Below, piece after piece: positions 16,922 through 24,643 of a DNA stretch of 64,000 nucleotides; within the stretch, counting starts at the first letter, position 1; every line of letters starts with the position of its first letter. The position numbers were made by a program, and so were the translations under genes. The stretch comes from Bradyrhizobium erythrophlei (GTDB lineage: Bacteria; Pseudomonadota; Alphaproteobacteria; Rhizobiales; Xanthobacteraceae): positions 1,984,001 through 2,048,000 of the forward strand of contig NZ_LT670849.1 of the NCBI RefSeq assembly GCF_900142985.1. The letters are read 5' to 3'. The notes beneath the pieces were generated by a model. The model saw nothing but the letters and a program-made list of their open reading frames with translations. It had not been told where the DNA came from and made no database searches.

Positions 16922-17806
16922 TCAATTTTTCATGCCAGTGATCGAGGAAGAGACCGCGCGGGGATCGCGCTGCGGCCAGCGGCCGCTTTCGACTTGCGCC
17001 AGGAAATCGCCGACGATCCGGTTATATTCCTCGGGTTCCTCGATGTTGATGGCGTGACCGGAATTCGGGATCACCGACAGCGCAGCGGAAGGAATGTTCT
17101 GCTTCATCAGAATCCCCGGCAACAGGCACGGCCAATCCTCATCGCCGGTGATCACCAGCGTCGGCACCGTGATCCGCTTCATCTCCTCGACCAACGTGTA
17201 GAGCGACGGCCGTTCCTTCTGCACGCCCTGCTGGGTGTTGGCCGAACCTATGTTCGAGTGTTCCGCGAGCATCTTCTTGAACTCGGCGTGCCCCCGCGGA
17301 TCCTTGTTTTCATATTGCACGCGGGTCGGGCCATAGGCGTAGCGTTCGGCAAACGCCGCCATGCCATCCTTCCGCAACGAACCAGCGATGACGTCCGCTT
17401 CGGCACGGAAGATCTCGCGCTTGTCCGGTTCGGCGCCATAGCCGCAACCGCCGATGCAAAGTGACAGCGCGCGGGAATGATGGCGAATGCCGAAATGCAG
17501 TGTCGCGAAGCCGCCCATCGAAAGACCGACGATGTGCGCTTTCGGTGCCTTGATGTGATCGAGTACCGCCAGGATATCGTCGGCCGCGCGCCCTTGCGAA
17601 TAAGACGCGACGTTCTCCGGCACGTCCGAGGGCGGAAAGCCGCGCGCGTTATAGGCGATGGCGCGATAGCGCTTGCCGAAATAGCGCATCTGCGGCTCGT
17701 GGCTGCGCAAGTCGCCGGCGAATTCGTGCACGAAGATCACCGGCTCACCCGTGCCGGTCTCCTCGAAATAGAGCCGCACCCCGTCGTCCGTCGTTGCATA
17801 TGGCAT
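16922..17806 (-). CDS. Alpha/beta-hydrolase, last gene of the hydantoin-type operon
   Basis: A 294-residue serine hydrolase of the alpha/beta fold. The oxyanion-side HEFAGDLRS follows VIFV, the nucleophile elbow is GLSMGGFA, the acid is in VITGDEDW and the catalytic His is in NSGHAINIE, so the triad is complete. Length and motifs resemble enol-lactonases and small esterases. It begins 27 bases after the hydantoinase stop and is probably cotranscribed, suggesting it opens an ester, lactone or amide made or used in the same pathway. No signal peptide is present, so it acts in the cytoplasm. Confidence 0.88.
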   Translation of the reverse strand: MPYATTDDGVRLYFEETGTGEPVIFVHEFAGDLRSHEPQMRYFGKRYRAIAYNARGFPPSDVPENVASYSQGRAADDILAVLDHIKAPKAHIVGLSMGGFATLHFGIRHHSRALSLCIGGCGYGAEPDKREIFRAEADVIAGSLRKDGMAAFAERYAYGPTRVQYENKDPRGHAEFKKMLAEHSNIGSANTQQGVQKERPSLYTLVEEMKRITVPTLVITGDEDWPCLLPGILMKQNIPSAALSVIPNSGHAINIEEPEEYNRIVGDFLAQVESGRWPQRDPRAVSSSITGMKN

Positions 17807-17833
17807 GGTATTCTCCCTGCTTCTTGTTGATCT

Positions 17834-19243
17834 CTAAACGGCCAAGTTCTTCGGCGGTTTGTTGCGCGGCAGGTAAGTGCCGTGCCCCTTGGCGCCGACA
17901 AGCTTGCCGTCGTCGACCACGACCCGGCCGCGCACCATGGTCAATACCGGCCAGCCGGTGATTTCGATCCCCTCATAGGGCGTATAGTCCGAGCCGTCAT
18001 GGATCAGGTCGTGACGAATGGTGAGCTTGCGCTCCGGATCCCAGATCGCGACGTCGGCGTCCGACCCGACCGCGATTGTGCCCTTGCGTGGATAGAGGCC
18101 GTAAATCTTGGCGTGGTTGGTCGCGCTGAAGGCGACGAAACTGTTGAGATCGATACGACCCTTGACCACGCCTTCGGAAAACAGGATCGGCAGCCGCGTC
18201 GCCACGCCCGGAATGCCGTTCGGCACCCAGCGAAAACTGGTGCGGCCCTTCGGCGCCAGCTTGCCTTGCGGATCGTCGTAGCGGAACGGGCAGTGGTCGG
18301 AGGAGAAGACCGAAAACACCTTTTGCTGAAGGCCTTCCCAGCACGCCTTCTGGCTGGCCTCGTCGCGCGGCGGCGGCGAGCAGACATATTTGGCGCCTTC
18401 CATGTTGAGTTGGTCGAGGTCTTTCTCGGTCAGCACAAGATATTGCGGGCAGGTCTCGCCCAGCACTTTCAGCCCGCGCCGCTGTGCGCGGCGGATTTCC
18501 TCCATCGCCTCGCGGTTCGACACATGCACGATCATGATCGGCACGTCGACGAGCTCGGACAGCGAGATCGCGCGATGCGTCGCCTCCCGTTCGACCGGGA
18601 TCGGCCGCGACGTCGCATGAAAGCGCGGGGCAATGTTGCCGCCGCGCTCCAGCCGGTCGGTCAGAAACTTGATGGCGTCGAAATTCTCCGCGTGCACCAT
18701 CAGCATCGCGCCGGTTTCACGCGCCACCGACATGGTCTCGAGCAGCTCGCGGTCCGACAGTGCCAGACCCTCATAGGTCATGAAGACCTTCATGGAGGTG
18801 TAACCGTCTTCCACCAGCGCCGGCAGTTCCTGACCCAGCACGTGTTCGGTCGGATCGGAGATGATGAGGTGGAAGGAGACGTCGACATGGCATTCGCCAT
18901 CCGCCAGCGCATGATATTTCTTCAGCGCCTCGCGCAACGTCTGTCCCTTCTCTTGAAGACAAAACGGCAACACCGTGGTGTTGCCGCCGAACGCCGCAGA
19001 GCGGGTGCCGGTGGCAAAGCCGTCCGCCATGACAATGCCGTCGCCCGAGGGCTGGGCGAAGTGGACGTGGCTGTCGATGCCGCCGGGCAACACCAGCCGG
19101 CCGGTCGCATCGATGATCGTCGCCGCCGTGCCGAGATCGTTGCCGAGCGCCGTGATCTTGCCGTCGGCAATGCCGACGTCGCAGCAAAACGTATCGGCCG
19201 CGGTGACCACCGTGCCGCCGCGGATGATGGTGTCGAACCGCAT
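17834..19243 (-). CDS. D-hydantoinase / dihydropyrimidinase-type amidohydrolase
   Basis: A 469-residue metal-dependent cyclic amidase. All ligands of the binuclear centre can be placed: His59 and His61 in DSHVHF, the carbamylated Lys152 in SMKVFMTY, His184 in MVHAEN, His240 in IVHVSN and Asp316 in SSDHCPF. GETCPQYL is also typical of this group. It hydrolyses the ring of 5-substituted hydantoins or dihydropyrimidines to N-carbamoyl amino acids. Its ATG at 19243 shares one base with the stop of the racemase-family gene (TGATG), indicating translational coupling. An N-carbamoyl-D-amino acid hydrolase upstream at 23104-24060 would take the next step. Confidence 0.93.
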   Translation of the reverse strand: MRFDTIIRGGTVVTAADTFCCDVGIADGKITALGNDLGTAATIIDATGRLVLPGGIDSHVHFAQPSGDGIVMADGFATGTRSAAFGGNTTVLPFCLQEKGQTLREALKKYHALADGECHVDVSFHLIISDPTEHVLGQELPALVEDGYTSMKVFMTYEGLALSDRELLETMSVARETGAMLMVHAENFDAIKFLTDRLERGGNIAPRFHATSRPIPVEREATHRAISLSELVDVPIMIVHVSNREAMEEIRRAQRRGLKVLGETCPQYLVLTEKDLDQLNMEGAKYVCSPPPRDEASQKACWEGLQQKVFSVFSSDHCPFRYDDPQGKLAPKGRTSFRWVPNGIPGVATRLPILFSEGVVKGRIDLNSFVAFSATNHAKIYGLYPRKGTIAVGSDADVAIWDPERKLTIRHDLIHDGSDYTPYEGIEITGWPVLTMVRGRVVVDDGKLVGAKGHGTYLPRNKPPKNLAV

Positions 19244-20010
19244 CAGCGCGTTCCTCCTTGCTTTTCGTCGCGGTGCTCGATCACGGCAGCCAACGGCTCG
19301 GCGAGACCTGTCGTCGGCTTTGGGCCGGGACGGCGGAAGGTACCGGCGCGCGCTTTAAGCGGCTTCAGCACGGCGAGCGTTTCCGCCTGCCGTACCGCCG
19401 CCGCGACGGGATCGATCACGGGAACCGGAATCCGATCCTTTACCTTGTCGGCGAGACCGGCAAGCGGCGCGCCGGAAAGAATAACGACGTCGGCATAATC
19501 TCGCTCGACCGCGAGGTTCGCCAGCCGCACCAACGCGTCCTCTTTTTCGGCTTGGACATCCGAGATCGATTGAAAGGATTCATCGAGCGCGCGAATGCCG
19601 GTGCAGCGCGTTTCCAGGCCATGCATCACGACGCACTCGTCATACCAGGGCGCGAGCGTAGGCGAAAACGTGACAATGGAAAATCGCTGTCCCAACATAC
19701 AGGCCGTCAGCATCGCGGCTTCCGCAAGACCGACGACGGGAAATGAAAACAGCTCGCGCGCGCCGAGCAGGCCGGGATCGCCGAAGGCGGCGATGATCGC
19801 CGCATCAAAGCCAGCACCTGCCTCAGCAAGCATCTCCAATGCGATCGCACCGCCGATCTGCGCTTCGGCGCGGGTCGCAATATACGGCACGCCGCGTTTG
19901 GCCGTCATCGGCACCAGCTCCGTGCCCGGCGATGCGGCACGGTGACCTGCAGCATAAAGCAGCTCGGTCACTTCCGCGGTCGTATTGGGATTGAGCAGGA
20001 GGATTTTCAC
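19243..20010 (-). CDS. Asp/Glu/hydantoin racemase-family protein lacking both catalytic cysteines
   Basis: A 255-residue protein of the racemase superfamily opening MKILLLNPNTTAEVTELL. The GTG start at 20010 is set by AAGGAG upstream and by its GTGA overlap with the regulator stop; the longer frame to 20157 is unlike the family. In hydantoin racemases a cysteine sits in ACFDDTGL and another in GCAG. Here the same places read AAFGDPGL (Ala75) and LSGAPLAGL (Gly180). Without a thiol pair, two-base racemisation as described for the family is not expected. Position and context still point to a hydantoin-related substrate, with isomerisation, binding or another reaction possible. Confidence 0.82.
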   Translation of the reverse strand: MKILLLNPNTTAEVTELLYAAGHRAASPGTELVPMTAKRGVPYIATRAEAQIGGAIALEMLAEAGAGFDAAIIAAFGDPGLLGARELFSFPVVGLAEAAMLTACMLGQRFSIVTFSPTLAPWYDECVVMHGLETRCTGIRALDESFQSISDVQAEKEDALVRLANLAVERDYADVVILSGAPLAGLADKVKDRIPVPVIDPVAAAVRQAETLAVLKPLKARAGTFRRPGPKPTTGLAEPLAAVIEHRDEKQGGTR

Positions 20011-20747
20011 GGCGTTACTTTCTCCTTCGTCAGCGTCTCGGCCACGGCCTCGCCGGTGCGGCGAACGTGCTGGCCAAGCAACCGCCCGGCCCGGTCCGCA
20101 TCGCGCGCCTTCAACGCGCCAAGAATTTGCCGATGCTCGCGTACGGACTCGTCCCATCGGCCGTCGGCCGCCAACGCAAAGAAGCGGGCGCGTTCGGCGC
20201 GCGCCAGCAGCGCGTCATGCGAGGCCTTCAACACGCTGTTGCGCGCAAAGCTGACGATGGTGCTGTGGATCTGCTGGTTGATTTCGAAATAATCGCGCAA
20301 TTCGCCGTGCTCACGATGACGTTCGATTCGCGCCTGAAGCGCCTCGAGACGGTCGACATTCTGTTCCGTCATACGAATCGCGGCGAGTTCCGCCGCGCAT
20401 CGTTCGATGGCGCCGACGGCCTCGAATAGTTCGGCCAACTCGTCACGCCGGAGTGCTGCTACCACCGCGCCGCGGTTGAGCCGCAGTTCGACCAGGCCTT
20501 CGGCGGCGAGTTGCTTCAAGGCTTCGCGCAGCGGCGTGCGCGAAATGCCGAGCGCTTCCGAAAGGCCGACTTCAAGCAGCGGTTCGCCTGGCGCAAGATC
20601 GCCACGCACGATCAGGATACGGAGTTTGTTGGCGGCCTGCTCGTGGAGGCCGGCGCGGGGAACGCGCAAGGCCCGCCGTTGCAATGGGGTGACGCCGCGG
20701 CGGCGCCTTGGCTCTTTTCGGTCAGGCTTTGTCTTGGTCGTGGTCAC
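20007..20747 (-). CDS. GntR-family transcriptional regulator (FadR/FCD type)
   Basis: A 246-residue regulator. The N-terminal winged helix spans about 35-100: AANKLRILIVRGDLAPGEPL, LSEALGISRTPLREALKQLA and GLVELRLNRGAVV. The C-terminal all-helical FCD ligand domain (about 105-235) holds the usual His and Asp metal or ligand residues, for example in INQQIHSTIV and the later REHRQILGALKARD. A basic N-terminal tail precedes the DNA-binding domain. It is inside the hydantoin operon, 6 bases after the gene upstream, and overlaps the next gene by 4 bases. A 21-base inverted repeat at 22973-22993 ahead of the operon is a good candidate operator. Confidence 0.93.
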   Translation of the reverse strand: MTTTKTKPDRKEPRRRRGVTPLQRRALRVPRAGLHEQAANKLRILIVRGDLAPGEPLLEVGLSEALGISRTPLREALKQLAAEGLVELRLNRGAVVAALRRDELAELFEAVGAIERCAAELAAIRMTEQNVDRLEALQARIERHREHGELRDYFEINQQIHSTIVSFARNSVLKASHDALLARAERARFFALAADGRWDESVREHRQILGALKARDADRAGRLLGQHVRRTGEAVAETLTKEKVTP

Positions 20748-20753
20748 GGCAGC

Positions 20754-21515
20754 TCACGAATGATGTCGCAGTGGTGCGGAGGAAGCGAACGGCAAGACCT
20801 TCTGGTTGGCAAATAGGCTGCCCCAGCCCCGGACGATGGATGGATCGACACCCGCGGCGATCAGGCATCCCCACAGCGTGACGGCGATCGAATCGAAAAC
20901 GCCGGCGCCCAGTTTTCGCTCCAGTGGCTCGGCGACCGCAGCGCCGCGCATGTTGGTGCAGAGCACGACAGCGGCATCGGCGCCATCCCGCACGACCTCC
21001 TCGATCATGCGCGCCACCTCGGCCTCCGGCACGTCGGCAAAGGAGAAATTATCGGCAAGCGACAAATGCCGCTCGGCGACGCAGTTCAACCCCTGCGAAC
21101 CCCAGACGGCCATGATGCGGTCCTGCACATCGGCCGTATAGGGTGACACCAGCCCGATGCGCGCGGCTGGTAGCTGTCGAAACAGATCGCGATAGGCGAG
21201 CACCGTGGTGCAGGCGCGGATGCCGGTGGCTTCCGTGATACGTTCGCACAGCCGTTCATCGCGATCGAAACCGAGCCAGCTGGCAGACGTCCCGTTCCAG
21301 GCGATGACGTCAACCTTGGCATGGGCAAGCAGTTCTGCCGCGCGCAAAATTTCGCTGTGGTCGAACTGGGCTTTCGCGGATTCCGACAGCGCGATCTCCG
21401 TCACCCGGAAGCGCGAGGCATGCACGGAGACGCCCTCGACGCCGGAAAGCATGGCATAGGTGACCGGCTCGAGCGCCGTGTTCGACGAGGGCGTGAGCAT
21501 GCCGAGCCGGGTCAT
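20754..21515 (-). CDS. Arylmalonate decarboxylase / maleate isomerase-family enzyme
   Basis: A 253-residue racemase-superfamily enzyme opening MTRLGMLTPSSNTALEPVTY, the usual maleate isomerase start. Maleate isomerases have a cysteine in the CTSG loop and a second near residue 190. Here the first loop is IAWNGTSASW, so Gly75 replaces Cys, while Cys186 in VVLCTNMRG is kept. This Gly plus single Cys pattern is that of arylmalonate decarboxylase (Gly74/Cys188 in the Bordetella enzyme, from memory). A decarboxylase or a one-thiol isomerase is therefore more likely than a two-thiol racemase. It lies between the transporter and the regulator in one operon. Confidence 0.8.
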   Translation of the reverse strand: MTRLGMLTPSSNTALEPVTYAMLSGVEGVSVHASRFRVTEIALSESAKAQFDHSEILRAAELLAHAKVDVIAWNGTSASWLGFDRDERLCERITEATGIRACTTVLAYRDLFRQLPAARIGLVSPYTADVQDRIMAVWGSQGLNCVAERHLSLADNFSFADVPEAEVARMIEEVVRDGADAAVVLCTNMRGAAVAEPLERKLGAGVFDSIAVTLWGCLIAAGVDPSIVRGWGSLFANQKVLPFASSAPLRHHS

Positions 21516-21540
21516 GGCGTTTCCTTCAAGCCTGTTCCGC

Positions 21541-22839
21541 TCACACCGGCAGGCGGCGGCTGTAGTCGATCAGGGTCGAACAGACCAACAGCGCAACGCC
21601 GGCGAACGTGAAATACATCATCGCCAGGAAGTAGGAGCCGGTCGCCTGCACGATGAAACCGACGATGATCGGCGTGGTGATGCCGGCGATATTGCCGCCG
21701 AGATTCATGCAGCCGCCGAGGAAACCGGCCTTTTCCCGGCCGGCCAGCGCCGCCGGAATGACCCAATACATGCCGCACCAGCGCAGGAAGAACAGCGTCG
21801 AAGACAATAGCGCCACGACCAGAACCGCGTCCGACGTATAGGCGACAAGGAAGATCGAGACCGTCACCATGATCGCGGCAATCGCAAACAGCGTGCGGTA
21901 GACGAGATTCGGCGAGCCGCCGCCCTCGCGCCAGCGATCGCCGATCCAGCCACCGATCAATTCGCCGACGAATCCGGCAAAAAAGATGATGAAGGACGTA
22001 TTGCCGAGCGACTTGATGTCGAGGTTGTGCACCTTGAACAGATAGGTCGGCATCCAGGTCAGCAGGCCATAGAAGGTCACATTGAAGAAGAACCAGCCCA
22101 GGCACATGCACCAGACCGAGCGGAACTTGAAATAATCAACCCAGCTTCCGCCCGACGAAGGCGTCGAAGCCGCATCCTCGAGCGCATGCGCCTCTTCGAT
22201 ATAGCGCGCCTCCGCTTCGTTGACGGACGGATGCTCGCGCGGCGAGTTGCGGATGTAATACCAGGCCCACAGGCCGCACAGGATGGTGCCGACGCCGGCG
22301 ATCACAAAGGCCATGCGCCAGGAATTGAACGCAGCGATCAGCCAGGCGATCACGATCGAACCGAGCGCGGCGCCAAGCGGCGCTCCGCCATCGAGCAATG
22401 TCGCGCCGCGACCGCGTTCGGTCTGCGTCATCCAGAGCCCGTTGAGCTTGCCGCCGGCCGGATAGATCGGTGCTTCCGAAGCGCCGAGGCCGAGCCGCGT
22501 CAGCAGCAAGACGAACCAGTTCGTCGACAGCGCCGCGATTGCCTGGAACGCGCCCCAAAACACCGTTGCCAGCGCCACCACGATTCTCGGCTTGAAGCGG
22601 TCGGCCAGCATGCCGCCCGGCACCTGCATGAAGGCGTAGGTCCAGAAGAACGAACTGAGGATCAGCCCCTGCCAGGCCGGATCGATATCGAATTCCTTCG
22701 AGATCAGCGGCATCGCGACCGAGAGCGAGGCGCGATCGATATAGTTCACCGAAACCAGAAACAGCAGCAGGAAAAAGATCTTCCAGCGCACACTGGTCGG
22801 TTTGACGGCGCCTGCGGCAGCAATGACCTGATCACTCAT
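21541..22839 (-). CDS. MFS transporter (anion:cation symporter type), first gene of the hydantoin-type operon
   Basis: A 432-residue membrane protein with twelve predicted helices. It opens with VRWKIFFLLLFLVSVNYIDRASLSVAMP and has the loop 2-3 signature MLADRFKPRIVV and ASEAPIYPAGGKLNGLWMT, typical of the ACS branch that imports hexuronates, sugar acids, allantoate and other organic anions. GGGGGGAGAG directly before the ATG gives a strong ribosome site. As first gene of the operon it most likely imports the substrate that the hydantoinase-type enzymes process. An inverted repeat lies 134 bases upstream of the start. Confidence 0.92.
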   Translation of the reverse strand: MSDQVIAAAGAVKPTSVRWKIFFLLLFLVSVNYIDRASLSVAMPLISKEFDIDPAWQGLILSSFFWTYAFMQVPGGMLADRFKPRIVVALATVFWGAFQAIAALSTNWFVLLLTRLGLGASEAPIYPAGGKLNGLWMTQTERGRGATLLDGGAPLGAALGSIVIAWLIAAFNSWRMAFVIAGVGTILCGLWAWYYIRNSPREHPSVNEAEARYIEEAHALEDAASTPSSGGSWVDYFKFRSVWCMCLGWFFFNVTFYGLLTWMPTYLFKVHNLDIKSLGNTSFIIFFAGFVGELIGGWIGDRWREGGGSPNLVYRTLFAIAAIMVTVSIFLVAYTSDAVLVVALLSSTLFFLRWCGMYWVIPAALAGREKAGFLGGCMNLGGNIAGITTPIIVGFIVQATGSYFLAMMYFTFAGVALLVCSTLIDYSRRLPV

Positions 22840-22972
22840 GGCTCTCCCCCCAATGCCGGCAGATCCTTGCGCGAGCCTTCCTTGTCATCTTCGCGCGATC
22901 GTCGTCATTGACGATCTCCCCCTATCGGCTGAGGCGGAAGTCTGCGGCAAGGCGGGGGTAGCAGCAACGACA

Positions 22973-22993
22973 TTTTGTATGCTGCATGCAAAA
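22973..22993. promoter_or_regulatory. Candidate operator for the GntR regulator
   Basis: TTTTGTATGC (22973-22982) and GCATGCAAAA (22984-22993) form an inverted repeat matching at nine of ten positions around one central base. FadR-type GntR proteins bind short palindromes with TGTA...TACA or related cores. The site is 134 bases before the MFS start, in the only sizeable gap of the operon, next to an AT-rich stretch at 22993-23040. Confidence 0.5.
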
Positions 22994-23103
22994 GATTACT
23001 TCGCATTGATATTGTTATTCTTTTTAATACATAAAAAGCCCGGTGCCGGAAGTTTTGCCTCTGGCTGACGCGCGATTGGGCGGCTGGAAATAACTCGCGG
23101 CCA

Positions 23104-24060
23104 TTACTTGCCGGGTCGCGCCGGCGTTCCGTCCGCCATGAGATTTCGTCCCTTCCGCTCGACGATCATCCGATACGCCTGAGGCTGACGATGAACATCG
23201 AAATTGAAAGTGGTCCGCTTATAGGAATTGCAAAGATCGAGATCGCAACGCGCCAGCGCGATTTCGTCGCCTTTGGTCGTGCAGGCGGCAACGACTTCGC
23301 CTGACGGCGCGATGATGCAGCTGCCGCCGATCTGGTCGACGCCTTCCTCCACGCCGGCTTTCGCAACGCCGACCACCCAGGTGCCGTTCTGATAGGCGCC
23401 GGCCTGCATCACGAGCTGATTGTGGAACAGCGAGAGATCGTCGTGTTCCGGCGCCGGTGGATTATGCACCGGCGTGTTGTAACCGATCATCACCATCTCG
23501 ACGCCCTGAAGCCCCATGACCCGATAAGTTTCAGGCCAACGGCGATCATTGCAGATCGCCATCCCCATCACGCCGCCGAACGCCTCGACCACGTCGAAGC
23601 GATCGCCAGGTTCGAAATAGCGCTTCTCCAGATGCTGAAATCGGCGGTACGGCTCGTGTTCGGCATGACCCGGCAAGTGGACCTTGCGGTATTTGGCGAC
23701 GATCGCGCCGCTCTTGTCGACGAGAATGGACGAGTTGTAGCGATTGATGACACCACCCTCAGACGTCAGTTCGCCGTAACCGAGGTAAAAACCGATGCCG
23801 AGTTCGCGGGCAAGATCGAACAAGGGCCGCGTCTCCGGTCCCGGCATCTCGCGCTCGAAGAAGTGGTCGATCTCGGCCTGATCCTCCATGAACCAGCGCG
23901 GAAAGAACGTCGTCAGCGCCAGTTCGGGATAAACGATCAGATCGCATCCGCATTCGCGCGCCTGACGCATCAAGGCCGACAGGCGAGCCACCACTTGCGT
24001 CCGCGTCTCAGCTCTGGCGATCGGTCCCAACTGGCCCGCCGCGACATTTATCAAGCGCAC
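23104..24060 (-). CDS. N-carbamoyl-D-amino acid hydrolase (nitrilase superfamily)
   Basis: A 318-residue carbon-nitrogen hydrolase with the complete triad: Glu46 in VYPELALTTFFPRW, Lys126 in KYRKVHLPGH and Cys170 in MAICNDRRWPETYR. The opening AAGQLGPIARAETR and the block FQHLEKRYFEPGD match the Agrobacterium D-carbamoylase closely. It removes the carbamoyl group from N-carbamoyl-D-amino acids, giving D-amino acid, CO2 and ammonia. AAAGGAG eight bases upstream selects the GTG at 24060 rather than one at 24108, and this fits the family length of about 304. It is the partner step of the hydantoinase at 17834-19243; 264 bases separate it from the MFS gene, so it may be a separate transcript. Confidence 0.92.
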   Translation of the reverse strand: MRLINVAAGQLGPIARAETRTQVVARLSALMRQARECGCDLIVYPELALTTFFPRWFMEDQAEIDHFFEREMPGPETRPLFDLARELGIGFYLGYGELTSEGGVINRYNSSILVDKSGAIVAKYRKVHLPGHAEHEPYRRFQHLEKRYFEPGDRFDVVEAFGGVMGMAICNDRRWPETYRVMGLQGVEMVMIGYNTPVHNPPAPEHDDLSLFHNQLVMQAGAYQNGTWVVGVAKAGVEEGVDQIGGSCIIAPSGEVVAACTTKGDEIALARCDLDLCNSYKRTTFNFDVHRQPQAYRMIVERKGRNLMADGTPARPGK

Positions 24061-24068
24061 CTCAACAT

Positions 24069-24075
24069 CTCCTTT
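24069..24075 (-). promoter_or_regulatory. Ribosome binding site choosing the GTG start of the carbamoylase
   Basis: AAAGGAG on the minus strand lies eight bases before the GTG at 24060. It is inside the longer frame, whose own GTG at 24108 has no comparable site. Confidence 0.6.
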
Positions 24076-24181
24076 GGTCGCCGCGTCTGCGCTTCCAGCT
24101 TCGGCCACAATACTCTTCCGATCAACTGGTCCCCATGGCTATATGCCTTGCAGCGGTGCAATTGTCGGGCAGGAAGGCAAG

Positions 24182-24631
24182 ATGTTTCAGGCACAGGATC
24201 CGGATTTCAGGGAGCGCGTGCGCGCGAGCTTCGCACGGCAGCAGGTCATGGCAACGCTCGGAATCGAAATCGCTCATCTCGAACCTGGTGAAGTCCACCT
24301 CACCATGCCACCCAATCCCGCTTACACGCAGCAACATGGCTTCATGCATGCTGGCATCATCACCACGGCGCTGGACAGCGCCTGCGGCTACGCGGCGTTC
24401 TCCCTGATGCCGGCGGAGGCCGCGGTGCTCACGGTCGAGTTCAAGACCAATCTGCTGGCGCCGGCCAAGGGCGAGCGCTTCATTTTCCGTGGCCATGTCG
24501 TCAAGCCCGGGCGAACGCTGACGATCTGCGAAGCACGCGCGCTCGCGATCGAGGGGGGCAAGGAAAAACTCGTGGCGACGATGACGGGCACGCTGATGGC
24601 GATTACCGGCCGACAGGACATCGTTCACTGA
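24182..24631 (+). CDS. PaaI-type hotdog-fold thioesterase
   Basis: A 149-residue single hotdog domain starting MFQAQDPDFRERVRASFARQ. The active-site segment NPAYTQQHGFMHAGIITTAL is canonical, with HG followed by Asp in DSACGYAAF. The sheet strands TVEFKTNLLAPA and TICEARALAIEGGKEKLVATMTGTLM are also clear. AGGAAGG just upstream supports the ATG at 24182. It hydrolyses acyl-CoA thioesters, substrate unknown. It is divergent from the carbamoylase with 121 bases between starts and converges with the solute-binding protein gene 12 bases downstream. It is not closely similar to the other thioesterase at 4158. Confidence 0.85.
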   Translation: MFQAQDPDFRERVRASFARQQVMATLGIEIAHLEPGEVHLTMPPNPAYTQQHGFMHAGIITTALDSACGYAAFSLMPAEAAVLTVEFKTNLLAPAKGERFIFRGHVVKPGRTLTICEARALAIEGGKEKLVATMTGTLMAITGRQDIVH

Positions 24632-24643
24632 CGAGAAGGACGC

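Noticed and set aside
17882..19498. Plus-strand open frame of 538 codons opposite the hydantoinase
   Set aside because: Shadow frame; all hydantoinase metal ligands are on the other strand.
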